DNA of 64,000 bases from Paulinella micropora (GCA_009731375.1 BJOX01000359.1:24962-88961); one strand, 5' to 3'. Positions 19,145-28,462 are shown, counted from the first letter of the stretch. Notes: generated by a model not told the origin, from the sequence alone. Numbers and translations are program-made.

Positions 19145-19731
19145 GTACAAACTTATTTTTAAATGTGGGGAATGTCATTTTGGTTTCAAATACTTCGCCC
19201 CGACCAGAGAAGAATTATTGTATTTAGCGTTTGTTCAGAAAGCTGTGGCGTTCTTCTTTGCTCAGACGGGGGCAACGGTGAAACAGATAAGGTGTGATGG
19301 GGAGTTCAACACTACCAACCTCAAGCAATTCTGCGACACCAACGGTATCATCCTCAAAACCACACTTCAAGGGACAAGCCAAGGTCCAACCCTAAGGCAG
19401 AGAGAGATCACCGAACTAGCGAGGTGAGAGCTACAGCGATGAGACTGGACGCAGGACTACCTCCTACGTTTTGGCAGGAAATGGAGATGGCAGAATGGGC
19501 AATAAGACTAGTGACACCAATACCACTAGGCACGTACAAAGGAAAAACAGTGGTCCTTATAAACTAGCTTTGAAAAGACCGCCTCCGAACGGAGTTTTGC
19601 ACCCTATAGGTTGCCTCGCGTGGGTCCGTTTGTGGGAGGCCAAGAAAGGTATGCCCATGGCAGTGCCAGGCGTGTTGGTAGGGTATAATCTATTTAGAAG
19701 GCTGTATAGAATATACATACCACAGAAATAG
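19092..19731 (+). pseudogene. Copy of C2 integrase core and C-terminal region
   Basis: Repeats 16110-16749 with the same stops and shifts (core frame 19138-19427, tail frame 19471-19731 ending in TAG). Here the sequence runs on past the contig end of the first copy. Confidence 0.7.
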
Positions 19732-20377
19732 AAAGTGGAAGAGCACAGAAACGTACGATTTGATCACTGTGACACTGTGAGGCTACACTGCTTCAGTCCA
19801 ACCACATTCGTGGAACAGAGACACGACCACAGAAGAACAACAGTCAAACGCTCAAGACGACTTGGCCACAAAAACAAGTGAACAAATGGCACGGGTAGAC
19901 CGTGACATTTTGCAACCAATGGGCAGTGAAAAAGTTGAGCAAACCGAAGAGGAGTCAGATATTGTAATAATTGAGCACGACACGGGACTCTCGCAACCAC
20001 CCCACGCGATCACGAGCACGACCGCCACCCCTTGAGAGAATGCCAGAAGACGAGATGCATCACCACTACGTTTCTCTAGAAGAATAAGATTTGAGGCAAA
20101 AAGGGATGATGACGTGAAACACAAACCAAAAGCACCTCGTGACATTGAAGGGAATATCTCAAATAGCAACATAGTGTCGGCAAAGAGAGTCAGAAAGCAA
20201 ACAACATCGGACACCTCGACACACACATACAAGCTAGCAGTGGCTGAAGATGACGAAACGCAATTTGCTGCTCATGAGAATGAGGCTGATGGCATAAGAT
20301 ATGCGGACGTGTGTTTGTTTACACGTGTGTTGAGGAAACCAGAGAAACAACTACGGTTGATACCACTAGTTGGCTAG
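19732..20377 (+). CDS. C2 pol: acidic/basic linker between integrase and RT
   Basis: Continues the integrase tail frame, then 20114-20377 reads KHKPKAPRDIEGNISNSNIV, then AVAEDDETQFAAHENEADG and FTRVLRKPEKQLRLIPLVG before TAG. Such a charged linker is usual between copia integrase and RT. A frame change lies near 20035. The repeat at 22608-23292 carries the same segment. Confidence 0.55.
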
Positions 20378-20606
20378 GAAAAAGGAGGTCCAAGGGCTCT
20401 ATGATGCCAAGTGCTTGCAGTGGGCAACGTGGCAGGATGCTGAGCGCGATAATTATAAAGTGAAACCCATACGAACCGGATTCAGGGCCACTAGCAATGA
20501 GCATAGTGTGAGAAGGTAGACGTGCTGTGCGACAGGTGATGAAGTCTCATATGGACTGAATTCAATGTTGGAATGGAATCATTTGGTTTCCATGTATTAC
20601 CAAGCG
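20378..20606 (+). pseudogene. C2 pol: last coding stretch before the deletion (RT entry)
   Basis: After the TAG the next frame reads ALYDAKCLQWATWQDAERDN, resembling the A-x-x-W-x-x-A-x-x-x-E lead-in of copia RT. Coding character is lost by about 20560. At 20607 sequence switches to the middle of the LTR, so RT proper, RNase H and polypurine tract are deleted. Copy at 23292-23521 has one A fewer in the GGAAAAAGG run. Confidence 0.55.
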
Positions 20607-20769
20607 TGATTTCCCAGTCTTTATTAGATATTCTAGATTATCTATAACGTGATCATTCCACATGTTTATGCATTTGCTTTTCTCGTTTCCGTTCTATCAA
20701 TTCGTTGTCATTAAAGTTTATTTTGCATTTGATCAATGTGGATTCCGGAGACGAATTATGTCCACATCA
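20607..20769 (+). repeat. C2 3' LTR, truncated (last 163 bp)
   Basis: Matches 11991-12152 of the 5' LTR with about three substitutions and ends TCCACATCA. The first ~295 bp of the LTR are missing. Few differences between the two ends imply a fairly young insertion, if both ends belong to it. Confidence 0.75.
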
Positions 20770-20774
20770 CGAAC
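20770..20774. repeat. Right copy of the probable target-site duplication of C2
   Basis: CGAAC, versus CGAAT at 11691-11695. In the sense of C1 this is GTTCG; joined to the left flank it gives codons for A-V-R-K-V, continuing RNase H without a shift. Present again at 23684-23688 in the redundant contig. Confidence 0.75.
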
Positions 20775-21121
20775 GGCCTCTGCTTCCCTAACCGCCTCGT
20801 TAGCGGCTATAATCTCAGCCTCGACAGTCGAGTTAGCCACGACAGACAGACTGTAACTTTGAGAAAACTGAAATCGGGGTCATGTGAAAGAAAAAGATGA
20901 AACCACTGCGTGACTTCCTATCCTCCTGACGAGAAGCAAAAATCGGAATCGCAATATTCAACCACAGGGGTCTTCTGGCGGACTTCCTTTGGTATCTCAC
21001 CCTCACCTAGCTTCACCGAGTTCTGAGCCAAATGACTGGGGTCAATATCCTGGAATGAGTCCATAACGGGTGATCCGCTAAACGGCCTGTGCTTACGCTC
21101 CCCCTGCTTGGCGTAATCCCA
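20775..21121 (-). pseudogene. C1 pol: first half of RNase H (Ty1/copia)
   Basis: Reads ...KTPVVEYCDSDF (first catalytic Asp in YCDSD), then in another frame SLSVVANSTVEAEIIAANEA with the catalytic Glu in STVEAE, ending EAEAVR at the insertion point. One frame change around 20920. A long N gap (21122-21674) separates it from RT. Partner half is at 11420-11690. Confidence 0.82.
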
Positions 21122-21674
21122 NNNNNNNNNNNNNNNNNNNNNNNNNNNNNNNNNNNNNNNNNNNNNNNNNNNNNNNNNNNNNNNNNNNNNNNNNNNNNNN
21201 NNNNNNNNNNNNNNNNNNNNNNNNNNNNNNNNNNNNNNNNNNNNNNNNNNNNNNNNNNNNNNNNNNNNNNNNNNNNNNNNNNNNNNNNNNNNNNNNNNNN
21301 NNNNNNNNNNNNNNNNNNNNNNNNNNNNNNNNNNNNNNNNNNNNNNNNNNNNNNNNNNNNNNNNNNNNNNNNNNNNNNNNNNNNNNNNNNNNNNNNNNNN
21401 NNNNNNNNNNNNNNNNNNNNNNNNNNNNNNNNNNNNNNNNNNNNNNNNNNNNNNNNNNNNNNNNNNNNNNNNNNNNNNNNNNNNNNNNNNNNNNNNNNNN
21501 NNNNNNNNNNNNNNNNNNNNNNNNNNNNNNNNNNNNNNNNNNNNNNNNNNNNNNNNNNNNNNNNNNNNNNNNNNNNNNNNNNNNNNNNNNNNNNNNNNNN
21601 NNNNNNNNNNNNNNNNNNNNNNNNNNNNNNNNNNNNNNNNNNNNNNNNNNNNNNNNNNNNNNNNNNNNNNNNNN

Positions 21675-21707
<33 letters not shown>
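21122..21707. other. N gap (553 nt) ending in a poly-G run
   Basis: 21675-21707 is 33 consecutive G next to the Ns, the mirror of the poly-C/gap at 10261-10824. The homopolymer is probably where reads ended; whether it belongs to the genome at this place is unclear. Confidence 0.85.
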
Positions 21708-21709
<2 letters not shown>

Positions 21710-21712
21710 CGG

Positions 21713-22039
21713 TACCATATCCAAGACAGCCATGTTCAAGGCAGAAACGATCAAAGGCTGAGTGTTGACTGCAACGAAAAGCAAGACACCAATGAAGGTA
21801 CAGAGATCGTACTCCAAATGGCATGTCCGGGCTTGAGGGGACGAACTGTATCAGAGGTATTTGGGGACTTGGCGGGAATGGCGCCATCATAACCGATCTT
21901 AAGTAAACGGCTTTAATATAAACCCTCTGATGTACTAGGATGCCATTCTCGAAATGATCGAGCGAAATGTTTGTGAAGGACGTGGCTATTCCTAGGTCCT
22001 TGCACTTCAATTAATTCCTCTGAAAGAACTTGACTAATG
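21713..22039 (-). pseudogene. C1 pol: RT thumb
   Basis: MKCKDLGIATSFTNISLDHF and GILVHQRVYIKAVYL match the copia M-K-x-LG...I-x-x-x-Q-x-x-Y segment. After a shift, FIGVLLFVAVNTQPLIVSAL matches the G-x-L-x-F/Y-x-A-x-x-T-x-P-D segment. It ends at the poly-G run. Confidence 0.75.
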
Positions 22040-22321
22040 CTAAGTGCTCCCTCTCGTTGGCAACATGCAGCCATCATCAACATGAAATGCGATTAATGTG
22101 GTGTGCAATGGGTTGATGTCTTTCACTATCGCATACGATGCCTTGTCAATGGCAAGGGGCTTAAACCCAAATCGAACCACAATCTCATTCAAAACATCAT
22201 ACCACAGTCTCCCTGATTCGGGATGATCATAACAAACTTTAAGAATGAGCCACACCCATCCATTACGCTCAAAACCTGGCGGTGGATGTGTATAGATTGT
22301 GTAAGGCATGATAGCGTGCAA
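22040..22321 (-). CDS. C1 pol: RT palm with HVDDG active site
   Basis: A 93-residue frame: MPYTIYTHPPPGFERNG, VWLILKVCYDHPESGRLWYD, FGFKPLAIDKASYAIV and finally FHVDDG at about 22073-22084. This is the copia RT palm; HVDD replaces the common YVDD. Preceded by a short shift (22322-22346). Confidence 0.85.
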   Translation of the reverse strand: MHAIMPYTIYTHPPPGFERNGWVWLILKVCYDHPESGRLWYDVLNEIVVRFGFKPLAIDKASYAIVKDINPLHTTLIAFHVDDGCMLPTRGST

Positions 22322-22346
22322 ATATGCAGTAACAAAATCAACAAGC

Positions 22347-22597
22347 CTAGATCTCTGTTATGAAAACAGCGTGCGCAACAAACATGAGAAATGTGCGGTG
22401 ATGAGCAGTAGGAGAATATGTACGCTTAGCATTAAAATGAACGCCAGCTTCGATTAAATCTCCCCTTATGGCCGTCCGGGCCTTGCAATAAGTACCACCT
22501 TTAGGGTCTGGCTTCACCGTGTCTACCCATGTCAATGGTATTATCTTACTGCCACATCTCCTCGCCTCTGTCTCTCTCACCCATTCAAATTATCTCA
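22347..22597 (-). CDS. C1 pol: RT fingers
   Basis: IPLTWVDTVKPDPKGGTYCK, ARTAIRGDLIEAGVHF and KRTYSPT match the copia RT entry (W-V-x-x-x-K...KAR-x-x-x-RG...YSPT). The frame is open to the contig edge at 22597. The last 19 nt (22579-22597) equal the first 19-20 nt after the gap at 25595, where the same polypeptide continues upstream. Confidence 0.82.
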
Positions 22598-22607
22598 NNN
22601 NNNNNNN

Positions 22608-24035
22608 TTTAGAAGGCTGTATAGAATATACATACCACAGAAATAGAAAGTGGAAGAGCACAGAAACGTACGATTTGATCACTGTGACACTGTGAGGCTA
22701 CACTGCTTCAGTCCAACCACATTCGTGGAACAGAGACACGACCACAGAAGAACAACAGTCAAACGCTCAAGACGACTTGGCCACAAAAACAAGTGAACAA
22801 ATGGCACGGGTAGACCGTGACATTTTGCAACCAATGGGCAGTGAAAAAGTTGAGCAAACCGAAGAGGAGTCAGATATTGTAATAATTGAGCACGACACGG
22901 GACTCTCGCAACCACCCCACGCGATCACGAGCACGACCGCCACCCCTTGAGAGAATGCCAGAAGACGAGATGCATCACCACTACGTTTCTCTAGAAGAAT
23001 AAGATTTGAGGCAAAAAGGGATGATGACGTGAAACACAAACCAAAAGCACCTCGTGACATTGAAGGGAATATCTCAAATAGCAACATAGTGTCGGCAAAG
23101 AGAGTCAGAAAGCAAACAACATCGGACACCTCGACACACACATACAAGCTAGCAGTGGCTGAAGATGACGAAACGCAATTTGCTGCTCATGAGAATGAGG
23201 CTGATGGCATAAGATATGCGGACGTGTGTTTGTTTACACGTGTGTTGAGGAAACCAGAGAAACAACTACGGTTGATACCACTAGTTGGCTAGGAAAAGGA
23301 GGTCCAAGGGCTCTATGATGCCAAGTGCTTGCAGTGGGCAACGTGGCAGGATGCTGAGCGCGATAATTATAAAGTGAAACCCATACGGACCGGATTCAGG
23401 GCCACTAGCAATGAGCATAGTGTGAGAAGGTAGACGTGCTGTGCGACAGGTGATGAAGTCTCATATGGACTGAATTCAATGTTGGAATGGAATCATTTGG
23501 TTTCCATGTATTACCAAGCGTGATTTCCCAGTCTTTATTAGATATTCTAGATTATCTATAACGTGATCATTCCACATGTTTATGCATTTGCTTTTCTCGT
23601 TTCCGTTCTATCAATTCGTTGTCATTAAAGTTTATTTTGCATTTGATCAATGTGGATTCCGGAGACGAATTATGTCCACATCACGAACGGCCTCTGCTTC
23701 CCTAACCGCCTCGTTAGCGGCTATAATCTCAGCCTCGACAGTCGAGTTAGCCACGACAGACAGACTGTAACTTTGAGAAAACTGAAATCGGGGTCATGTG
23801 AAAGAAAAAGATGAAACCACTGCGTGACTTCCTATCCTCCTGACGAGAAGCAAAAATCGGAATCGCAATATTCAACCACAGGGGTCTTCTGGCGGACTTC
23901 CTTTGGTATCTCACCCTCACCTAGCTTCACCGAGTTCTGAGCCAAATGACTGGGGTCAATATCCTGGAATGAGTCCATAACGGGTGATCCGCTAAACGGC
24001 CTGTGCTTACGCTCCCCCTGCTTGGCGTAATCCCA
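22608..24035 (+). repeat. Second assembled copy of 19693-21121 (C2 3' end, LTR remnant, C1 RNase H)
   Basis: Begins TTTAGAAGGCTG and ends at the same base (CGTAATCCCA) before an N gap as the first copy. 1428 versus 1429 nt: one A missing at 23289-23292 and one substitution near 23387. Contains copies of the integrase tail, linker, LTR remnant (ends 23683) and RNase H (23689-24035). Likely a redundant or allelic contig. Confidence 0.85.
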
Positions 24036-24411
24036 NNNNNNNNNNNNNNNNNNNNNNNNNNNNNNNNNNNNNNNNNNNNNNNNNNNNNNNNNNNNNNNNN
24101 NNNNNNNNNNNNNNNNNNNNNNNNNNNNNNNNNNNNNNNNNNNNNNNNNNNNNNNNNNNNNNNNNNNNNNNNNNNNNNNNNNNNNNNNNNNNNNNNNNNN
24201 NNNNNNNNNNNNNNNNNNNNNNNNNNNNNNNNNNNNNNNNNNNNNNNNNNNNNNNNNNNNNNNNNNNNNNNNNNNNNNNNNNNNNNNNNNNNNNNNNNNN
24301 NNNNNNNNNNNNNNNNNNNNNNNNNNNNNNNNNNNNNNNNNNNNNNNNNNNNNNNNNNNNNNNNNNNNNNNNNNNNNNNNNNNNNNNNNNNNNNNNNNNN
24401 NNNNNNNNNNN

Positions 24412-25584
24412 TCTTTTCTGACTTTCTTCATCATCCAACTCACGTTGTGTGATAGATTGAGATTGTGGTCTCTGAAACTGAAACTAGATTTGAAGATCCC
24501 TCCTCTTCCCAGAAACATAAAAGACTTTAAGACTTACGAGGCTACTTTGACAGCTCTTCTTTTCTTTTCTGACTTTCTTCATCATCCAACTCACGTTGTG
24601 TGATAGATTGAGATTGTGGTCTCTGAAAGTGAAACTAGATTTGAAGATCCCTCCTCTTCCCAGAAACATAAAAGACTTTAAGACTTACGAGGCTACTTTG
24701 ACAGCTATTCTTAGGTTAATTAACCCACTGCTAATTAAATGCTTAAAAGGAAAGTCAATACAGTCTTGTCAAGAGAGAATCTGCACAGTCACCATCTGCT
24801 TCTAAGACTCACGGGTATTGGGTAGGTAAGGACATATCTTACCTGTGGTTACCTGTGGCCCGAGCTACTTGTCCAGAAACTTGTTGAGCGGGCGTCGGCG
24901 ACAGGGAAGCGAAGCCACTTGTCCCGACGACTGGTTCTGTTGGTATGGGGTTTTCCACCACGGCTGGGGAAAAGTCCAACGTCGGCGATGAACGCCAAAA
25001 ACGAGCGGGTCTGAGCAAGTGGTTGTCTACCGACAGGTCCACTCCAAACCGGATTAAAGTCAAGCCTGTTGGGTTGAGGGAGGTTGCCGGAAACCGTCGT
25101 GACCGGCAGTACTGGCGAGCTGGACTCTTGGCAACCAAAGCCACTGTCCACGGAACGCTCCACTAGGGACTCTTGACGCCTCGATGGGCTGGCTGGCTGA
25201 GCTCTGACGGCCTCGAACCACCACCCACTGCTGAGACTCAGCTCAACTCGCACAGGGCCTCACCAGATACCTATCAACCACACACAGTAAGCAGAAATTA
25301 GTTCTGCTCTGGCACAAAACACGAACAAGACAACGTCCCTCTGGGTGTTGGGGCCAGCTTTCTTCAGTTCTTGGAGACACTCTCCAAGGATTCCTGCGCT
25401 TCTGGCGCTTCAAGCCTTCATAGCTTAACGACGTACGATGTACCGAAGATGACTTTAATGATTATACCTCGTCCAACAGTAACGGACGACTGAAACGAAT
25501 GGTAGGTATTAAGAACGGAACAATAACTGGACCCACTTTGTCCACTCGGTCCATAAAGTTGGATTGGCATTAATTGTTCTGATA
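24412..25584 (-). repeat. Copy of the C1 leader/gag 5' region (matches 28403-29577)
   Basis: After the N gap 24036-24411 the sequence equals 28403-29577 and 33034-34208 apart from a handful of differences, including GC missing near 25231 and an ACGATG/ACAATG difference near 25437. Carries the 151-bp tandem unit and the leader ORF. Because of the 2-nt change, the leader frame here extends to 25253. Probably an allelic or redundant end. Confidence 0.8.
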
Positions 25585-25594
25585 NNNNNNNNNN

Positions 25595-26030
25595 ACCCAT
25601 TCAAATTATCTCAGCTCTTCCTGTTGTTTTATTTCTTTTTCTCTCGCTGCCTTCTTGTCCTGTGGTTTGATGTCGGGTGGCAGCTCAATGGTAGAATAAA
25701 AAAAAGCATTATGAGCAAAATCTGGTACTACCTCAAGCAATTTGGCGGCAGTTAATATGGGCGGTGGTTGTGTCGGCACTACAGTAGCTGGTGCTACACT
25801 AATTGTAGGAGCAACTGGTTGCTTCTGGGTCTAGCCCTCTTCTGGTCATCAGGTATGAGATTATCACCTGAGATCTCAACCTGGGTCCAGGAACGAAAAG
25901 TAGCGGGGTTAGGCTTATGGGGAGATAATACTGACTGAGGTTGTTCTCCCTGGTCTAACTTAGGCACTACGGGGACTCCTACTTCAACTTCGAGAGTGTT
26001 ACTAATAAGACTGTCCGTACCGACTAAAAT
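25595..26030 (-). pseudogene. C1 pol: linker directly upstream of RT
   Basis: In minus orientation it reads ELPPDIKPQDKKAAREKEIK, then QQEELR, a TAA, and FEWVRETEARR, which runs into the RT fingers at 22580 once the contigs 25595 and 22597 are joined. The frame is not open through the whole interval (several stops between 25700 and 26030). Confidence 0.5.
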
Positions 26031-26034
26031 AACT

Positions 26035-26436
26035 CTATTTTTCTATCTCACTATCTAGCTTTCTCTCCGCTTTACCTTCTCCAAAATCTATGTAATGTGT
26101 AGGTTCCATTTTTCCAGAGATTGCCTTTAAAGCTTCCCCTGGACGAATGGCTCGTCCTTTTCTGACATGAGTGCGCCACTGCTCTTTGTATTGAGCCTGA
26201 GCCCATTTCTCTCCGAATTCTGGGGCAGGAACTGCTACTTCAACTCCCTGTAAGGGGTCCAGTCGGTTCGGCAGTCTTACCTTCTTACCTTTCTTTAGTT
26301 TGTGAAAGGCTACCAAACTGACTGGGGGTTCACTGACACTCACCGGTTGTGGGTTTCCTCCTGGATCATGAACTTGTGGGGTGGCCGGTGGGAACAACGA
26401 CTCGACATCCGTATCACTGTCACTTTCCACAGCCAT
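26035..26436 (-). CDS. C1 pol: integrase-RT linker
   Basis: 133 residues, acidic start (ESDSDTDVESLFPPATPQ), then LVAFHKLKKGKKVRLPNRLD and EFGEKWAQAQYKEQWRTHVR. W-x-x-A-x-x-x-E-W resembles the copia RT lead-in. Lies between integrase tail and RT as expected. Ends at a TAG with further open stretches beyond. Confidence 0.55.
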   Translation of the reverse strand: MAVESDSDTDVESLFPPATPQVHDPGGNPQPVSVSEPPVSLVAFHKLKKGKKVRLPNRLDPLQGVEVAVPAPEFGEKWAQAQYKEQWRTHVRKGRAIRPGEALKAISGKMEPTHYIDFGEGKAERKLDSEIEK

Positions 26437-26530
26437 AACTTCCTTTCCACAACTGCGGTAGACCTAGAAGCACCCGAACTGGGCAAACCCTGTTTCCTAG
26501 GATAATACCCTATTTCAGTTCCCTCTATTT

Positions 26531-26815
26531 CTATAGCATCGGTGACTCCTTCTCTTGCTCGTCCTCATCATCTCCCCCTGGTGTACTAGACTTTGGGGCT
26601 GGTGCTTCCTTACTCCAGTTAACCCTTTCTAGTTTCTCGTCTTCCGGGGGATTCATTCTAAGAACTCTAGCAGCTACTGTAACACGTTTCCCCATACGAT
26701 TCACATCAAAACGGACATTCCGCAAATCTCCGTAGATTCGTCGATCAGGTAGTATAGGATCATACACCCTATAGTAACCTGTTGTTGGTTCGTATCCTAA
26801 AAATATGACCGGCAC
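26531..26815 (-). CDS. C1 pol: integrase C-terminal tail
   Basis: VIFLGYEPTTGYYRVYDPIL and IYGDLRNVRFDVNRMGKRV match the end of copia integrase (x-F-LGY...YR-V...R-x-V-x-F-D). About 45 further residues are Pro/Glu-rich linker. Overlaps the next upstream frame by 47 nt, needing one shift. Two further partial copies sit between N gaps at 30911-31035 and 31046-31201. Confidence 0.75.
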   Translation of the reverse strand: MPVIFLGYEPTTGYYRVYDPILPDRRIYGDLRNVRFDVNRMGKRVTVAARVLRMNPPEDEKLERVNWSKEAPAPKSSTPGGDDEDEQEKESPML

Positions 26816-27587
26816 ACCTTTGGGCTATCATGAGGGCTTTTGCTTCCTCTGTCATCTCAGGACTCTTGTCTGAGTCAGGTCTGAGCTTGGGCTTATGGTA
26901 GTCACAGTTCTTAAACCTAAGTAACCTCCAGGCTGCAATAGCTCCCGGCCCCCCCTTTCTACAGAGGCCAAGGGTCCATTTAAATCTCTTGTCTGTCTCC
27001 CTAACTATGCCTTCACATCTCTTATTGTCGGGGATTAAAAACTCCTCAGGGGTCTCTATCTTCCTCGATCTCCATACCTTAGCATAGTTGAGATTAACTG
27101 GTTCTAGGGGAACTGTGTCAAGGGGAACAACTCCAAACAGCTCAGTCAAAACTAAAGAGAGATCTCGTCCTACATATATACTCTGAGCTTCTAATAATGC
27201 ATATTTTTGCAAAAAGTCACTAGAGAAATACGGGACATGAAAAATGCGGGGTTCAATCCCTCTAAACTCTTGCGGGGGTCTAGCCAAGGGCTTAACTTGC
27301 TGATGAGTGTGGGGAATGGGAATAGGGATAGGATTAGTCTGAGGTCTCTTCTTGCTCTCCTTCTTCTTTATCTCCGCATTCATATGTACCCACTGTATGA
27401 GTCGTAGTGCATCATCAGGCTCATCATTCTCGTCATCTCGCTGACTCTCATAATCAGACTGTTCTGGTGGATTCTCTTGTGAATCAACTGACTCTCCTTC
27501 GTCTTGTGATGACTCGCTCTCTTCCTCTTCCTGCTCCTCTCCTACACATATGAACTTTCCCTTCCTTGGTCCAATCCTTTTGTTCAT
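26769..27587 (-). CDS. C1: unrecognised segment between Gag knuckle and integrase tail
   Basis: 272 residues. ATG at 27585-27587 (MNKRIGPRKGKFICVGEEQ), then a strongly acidic tract of about 50 residues, a Pro/Ile-rich piece (NPIPIPIPHTHQQVKPLARP), and a folded-looking part (FHVPYFSSDFLQKYALLEAQ, then TDKRFKWTLGLCRKGGPGAI). No protease DSG and no integrase DDE core can be seen, although both are expected here. Either they were deleted and replaced, or this is a divergent module. Ends a few residues into the integrase tail's neighbour frame. Confidence 0.5.
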   Translation of the reverse strand: MNKRIGPRKGKFICVGEEQEEEESESSQDEGESVDSQENPPEQSDYESQRDDENDEPDDALRLIQWVHMNAEIKKKESKKRPQTNPIPIPIPHTHQQVKPLARPPQEFRGIEPRIFHVPYFSSDFLQKYALLEAQSIYVGRDLSLVLTELFGVVPLDTVPLEPVNLNYAKVWRSRKIETPEEFLIPDNKRCEGIVRETDKRFKWTLGLCRKGGPGAIAAWRLLRFKNCDYHKPKLRPDSDKSPEMTEEAKALMIAQRCAGHIFRIRTNNRLL

Positions 27588-27713
27588 CGTGCTACCTTTC
27601 TTGAGCTTGTGTCTAGAGCTAGATCTATCAGAAGAGCTATCTTTGTGAGTGAGCTTTCTGGGTCTATCCGTGAACTTAGGCTTAACTGTCTTTCCCTGTC
27701 TAGCTGTTATGCC

Positions 27714-28073
27714 TTAAGTGAAAGAACAATCACTACCTGTATGTCTTATACCTCTCTTGCCTTCTCTGCAATCTGGTCGCACACACTTTAACGTACATTC
27801 ATAACACATATGTCCAGCTTGTTTGCAGCAGTAGCATTTTAGTTCAGAATCTTTCGTCGTCGAAACTGTACTGAACACTACCTGCTTGCCTCTCTCTCTT
27901 TGGGGTGTTATTACGTCCCTGCACAGTTTCTCGTTATTGTGTTCTTGTGCAACCTGTACTACCTTGAGGGTTAGCTGTGTTTCCAATCCCAGCTGTTGTC
28001 CATGTGTTGCCATGTAGTGCATAGAGTGCATATGGGTTCTAAGTGTTGAAGTAATCGAAATAGCTTCTTGCAC
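27714..28073 (-). CDS. C1 gag: twin zinc-knuckle region
   Basis: CYCCKQAGHMCYEC is a standard CCHC knuckle (C-x2-C-x4-H-x4-C). Three residues later comes C-x4-C-x8-H-x4-C (CVRPDC...RHTGSDC). The second module recurs in the gags of C2, C3 and C4. Upstream (QLTLKVVQVAQEHNNEKL) is helical. Stops four residues after the last Cys; a basic stretch (27590-27713) may continue it in another frame. Confidence 0.82.
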   Translation of the reverse strand: MQEAISITSTLRTHMHSMHYMATHGQQLGLETQLTLKVVQVAQEHNNEKLCRDVITPQRERGKQVVFSTVSTTKDSELKCYCCKQAGHMCYECTLKCVRPDCREGKRGIRHTGSDCSFT

Positions 28074-28462
28074 TTCTTATAGTCTGACTCAGGTCTTCCT
28101 TCATCTAACTCAACCTTTCTGACTAAAGTTCTGTACTTTGTCAGCCATGCCTCGACTCTATTCATCGAACTAGGTCCCTGCATAGCTTCTAGCTTGCCTA
28201 ATCGACCTGCCTTAGCTATCTCGTCTAGTCCCCTATACTTGTCTAAGATTGCTTTCCAGAATTTTGCAGGTTCTCCTTCTGCCTCAGGCAACGTTAACAG
28301 TGCCATAGCATCCGGATTCTGCTGACGTGAGGAGATGAGGTATGCTAACAACTCGTTTTTCAGCTCTCTTCGTCTCCTTACATGATCATTCTTATCTTCT
28401 TCTCTTTTCTGACTTTCTTCATCATCCAACTCACGTTGTGTGATAGATTGAGATTGTGGTCT
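27971..28462 (-). CDS. C1 gag: N-terminal capsid-like region
   Basis: Open from just after a TAG (28475-28477); no ATG in frame. Acidic/basic start (DDEESQKREEDKNDHVRRRR), then KNELLAYLISSRQQNPDAMA, KFWKAILDKYRGLDEIAKAG and SMNRVEAWLTKYRTLVRKVE: W-x-x-I-x-x-x-Y and the following helices fit copia Gag (UBN2-like). A shift near 28075 leads into the knuckle frame. The frame opens right at a TTTCAG splice-acceptor-like site. Confidence 0.75.
   Translation of the reverse strand, partial: RPQSQSITQRELDDEESQKREEDKNDHVRRRRELKNELLAYLISSRQQNPDAMALLTLPEAEGEPAKFWKAILDKYRGLDEIAKAGRLGKLEAMQGPSSMNRVEAWLTKYRTLVRKVELDEGRPESDYKKCKKLFRLLQHLEPICTLCTTWQHMDNSWDWKHS

Larger units (their letters stand above)
16885..19856 (+). 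repeat. Second assembled copy of 13903-16874 (2972 bp), likely contig overlap
   Basis: From TCGTGGAGCTTTGTAGG after the N gap 16875-16884, the sequence repeats 13903-16874 with no difference I could find, and simply continues beyond where the first contig stops (CTCAAG|ACGACTTGG). Exact identity over about 3 kb with a gap at the joint is what an unmerged contig overlap looks like. Confidence 0.88.
11696..20769 (+). mobile_element. C2: Ty1/copia retrotransposon with MYND finger, nested in C1
   Basis: Plus strand: 5' LTR, gag with zinc knuckle, long linker, MYND finger, protease with DSG, pre-integrase, integrase, linker, the first stretch before RT, then a truncated 3' LTR. RT palm, RNase H, polypurine tract and about 290 bp of the 3' LTR are missing, so an internal deletion ends near 20606. 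16885-19856 repeats 13903-16874 across an N gap, so the true length is nearer 6 kb. Frames break about ten times. Confidence 0.82.

Noticed and set aside
20918-22010. Frames of 267-305 codons spanning the gap 21122-21674
   Set aside because: The Ns hide stops. Only the ends carry signal, which is copia RT/RNase H and is annotated separately.
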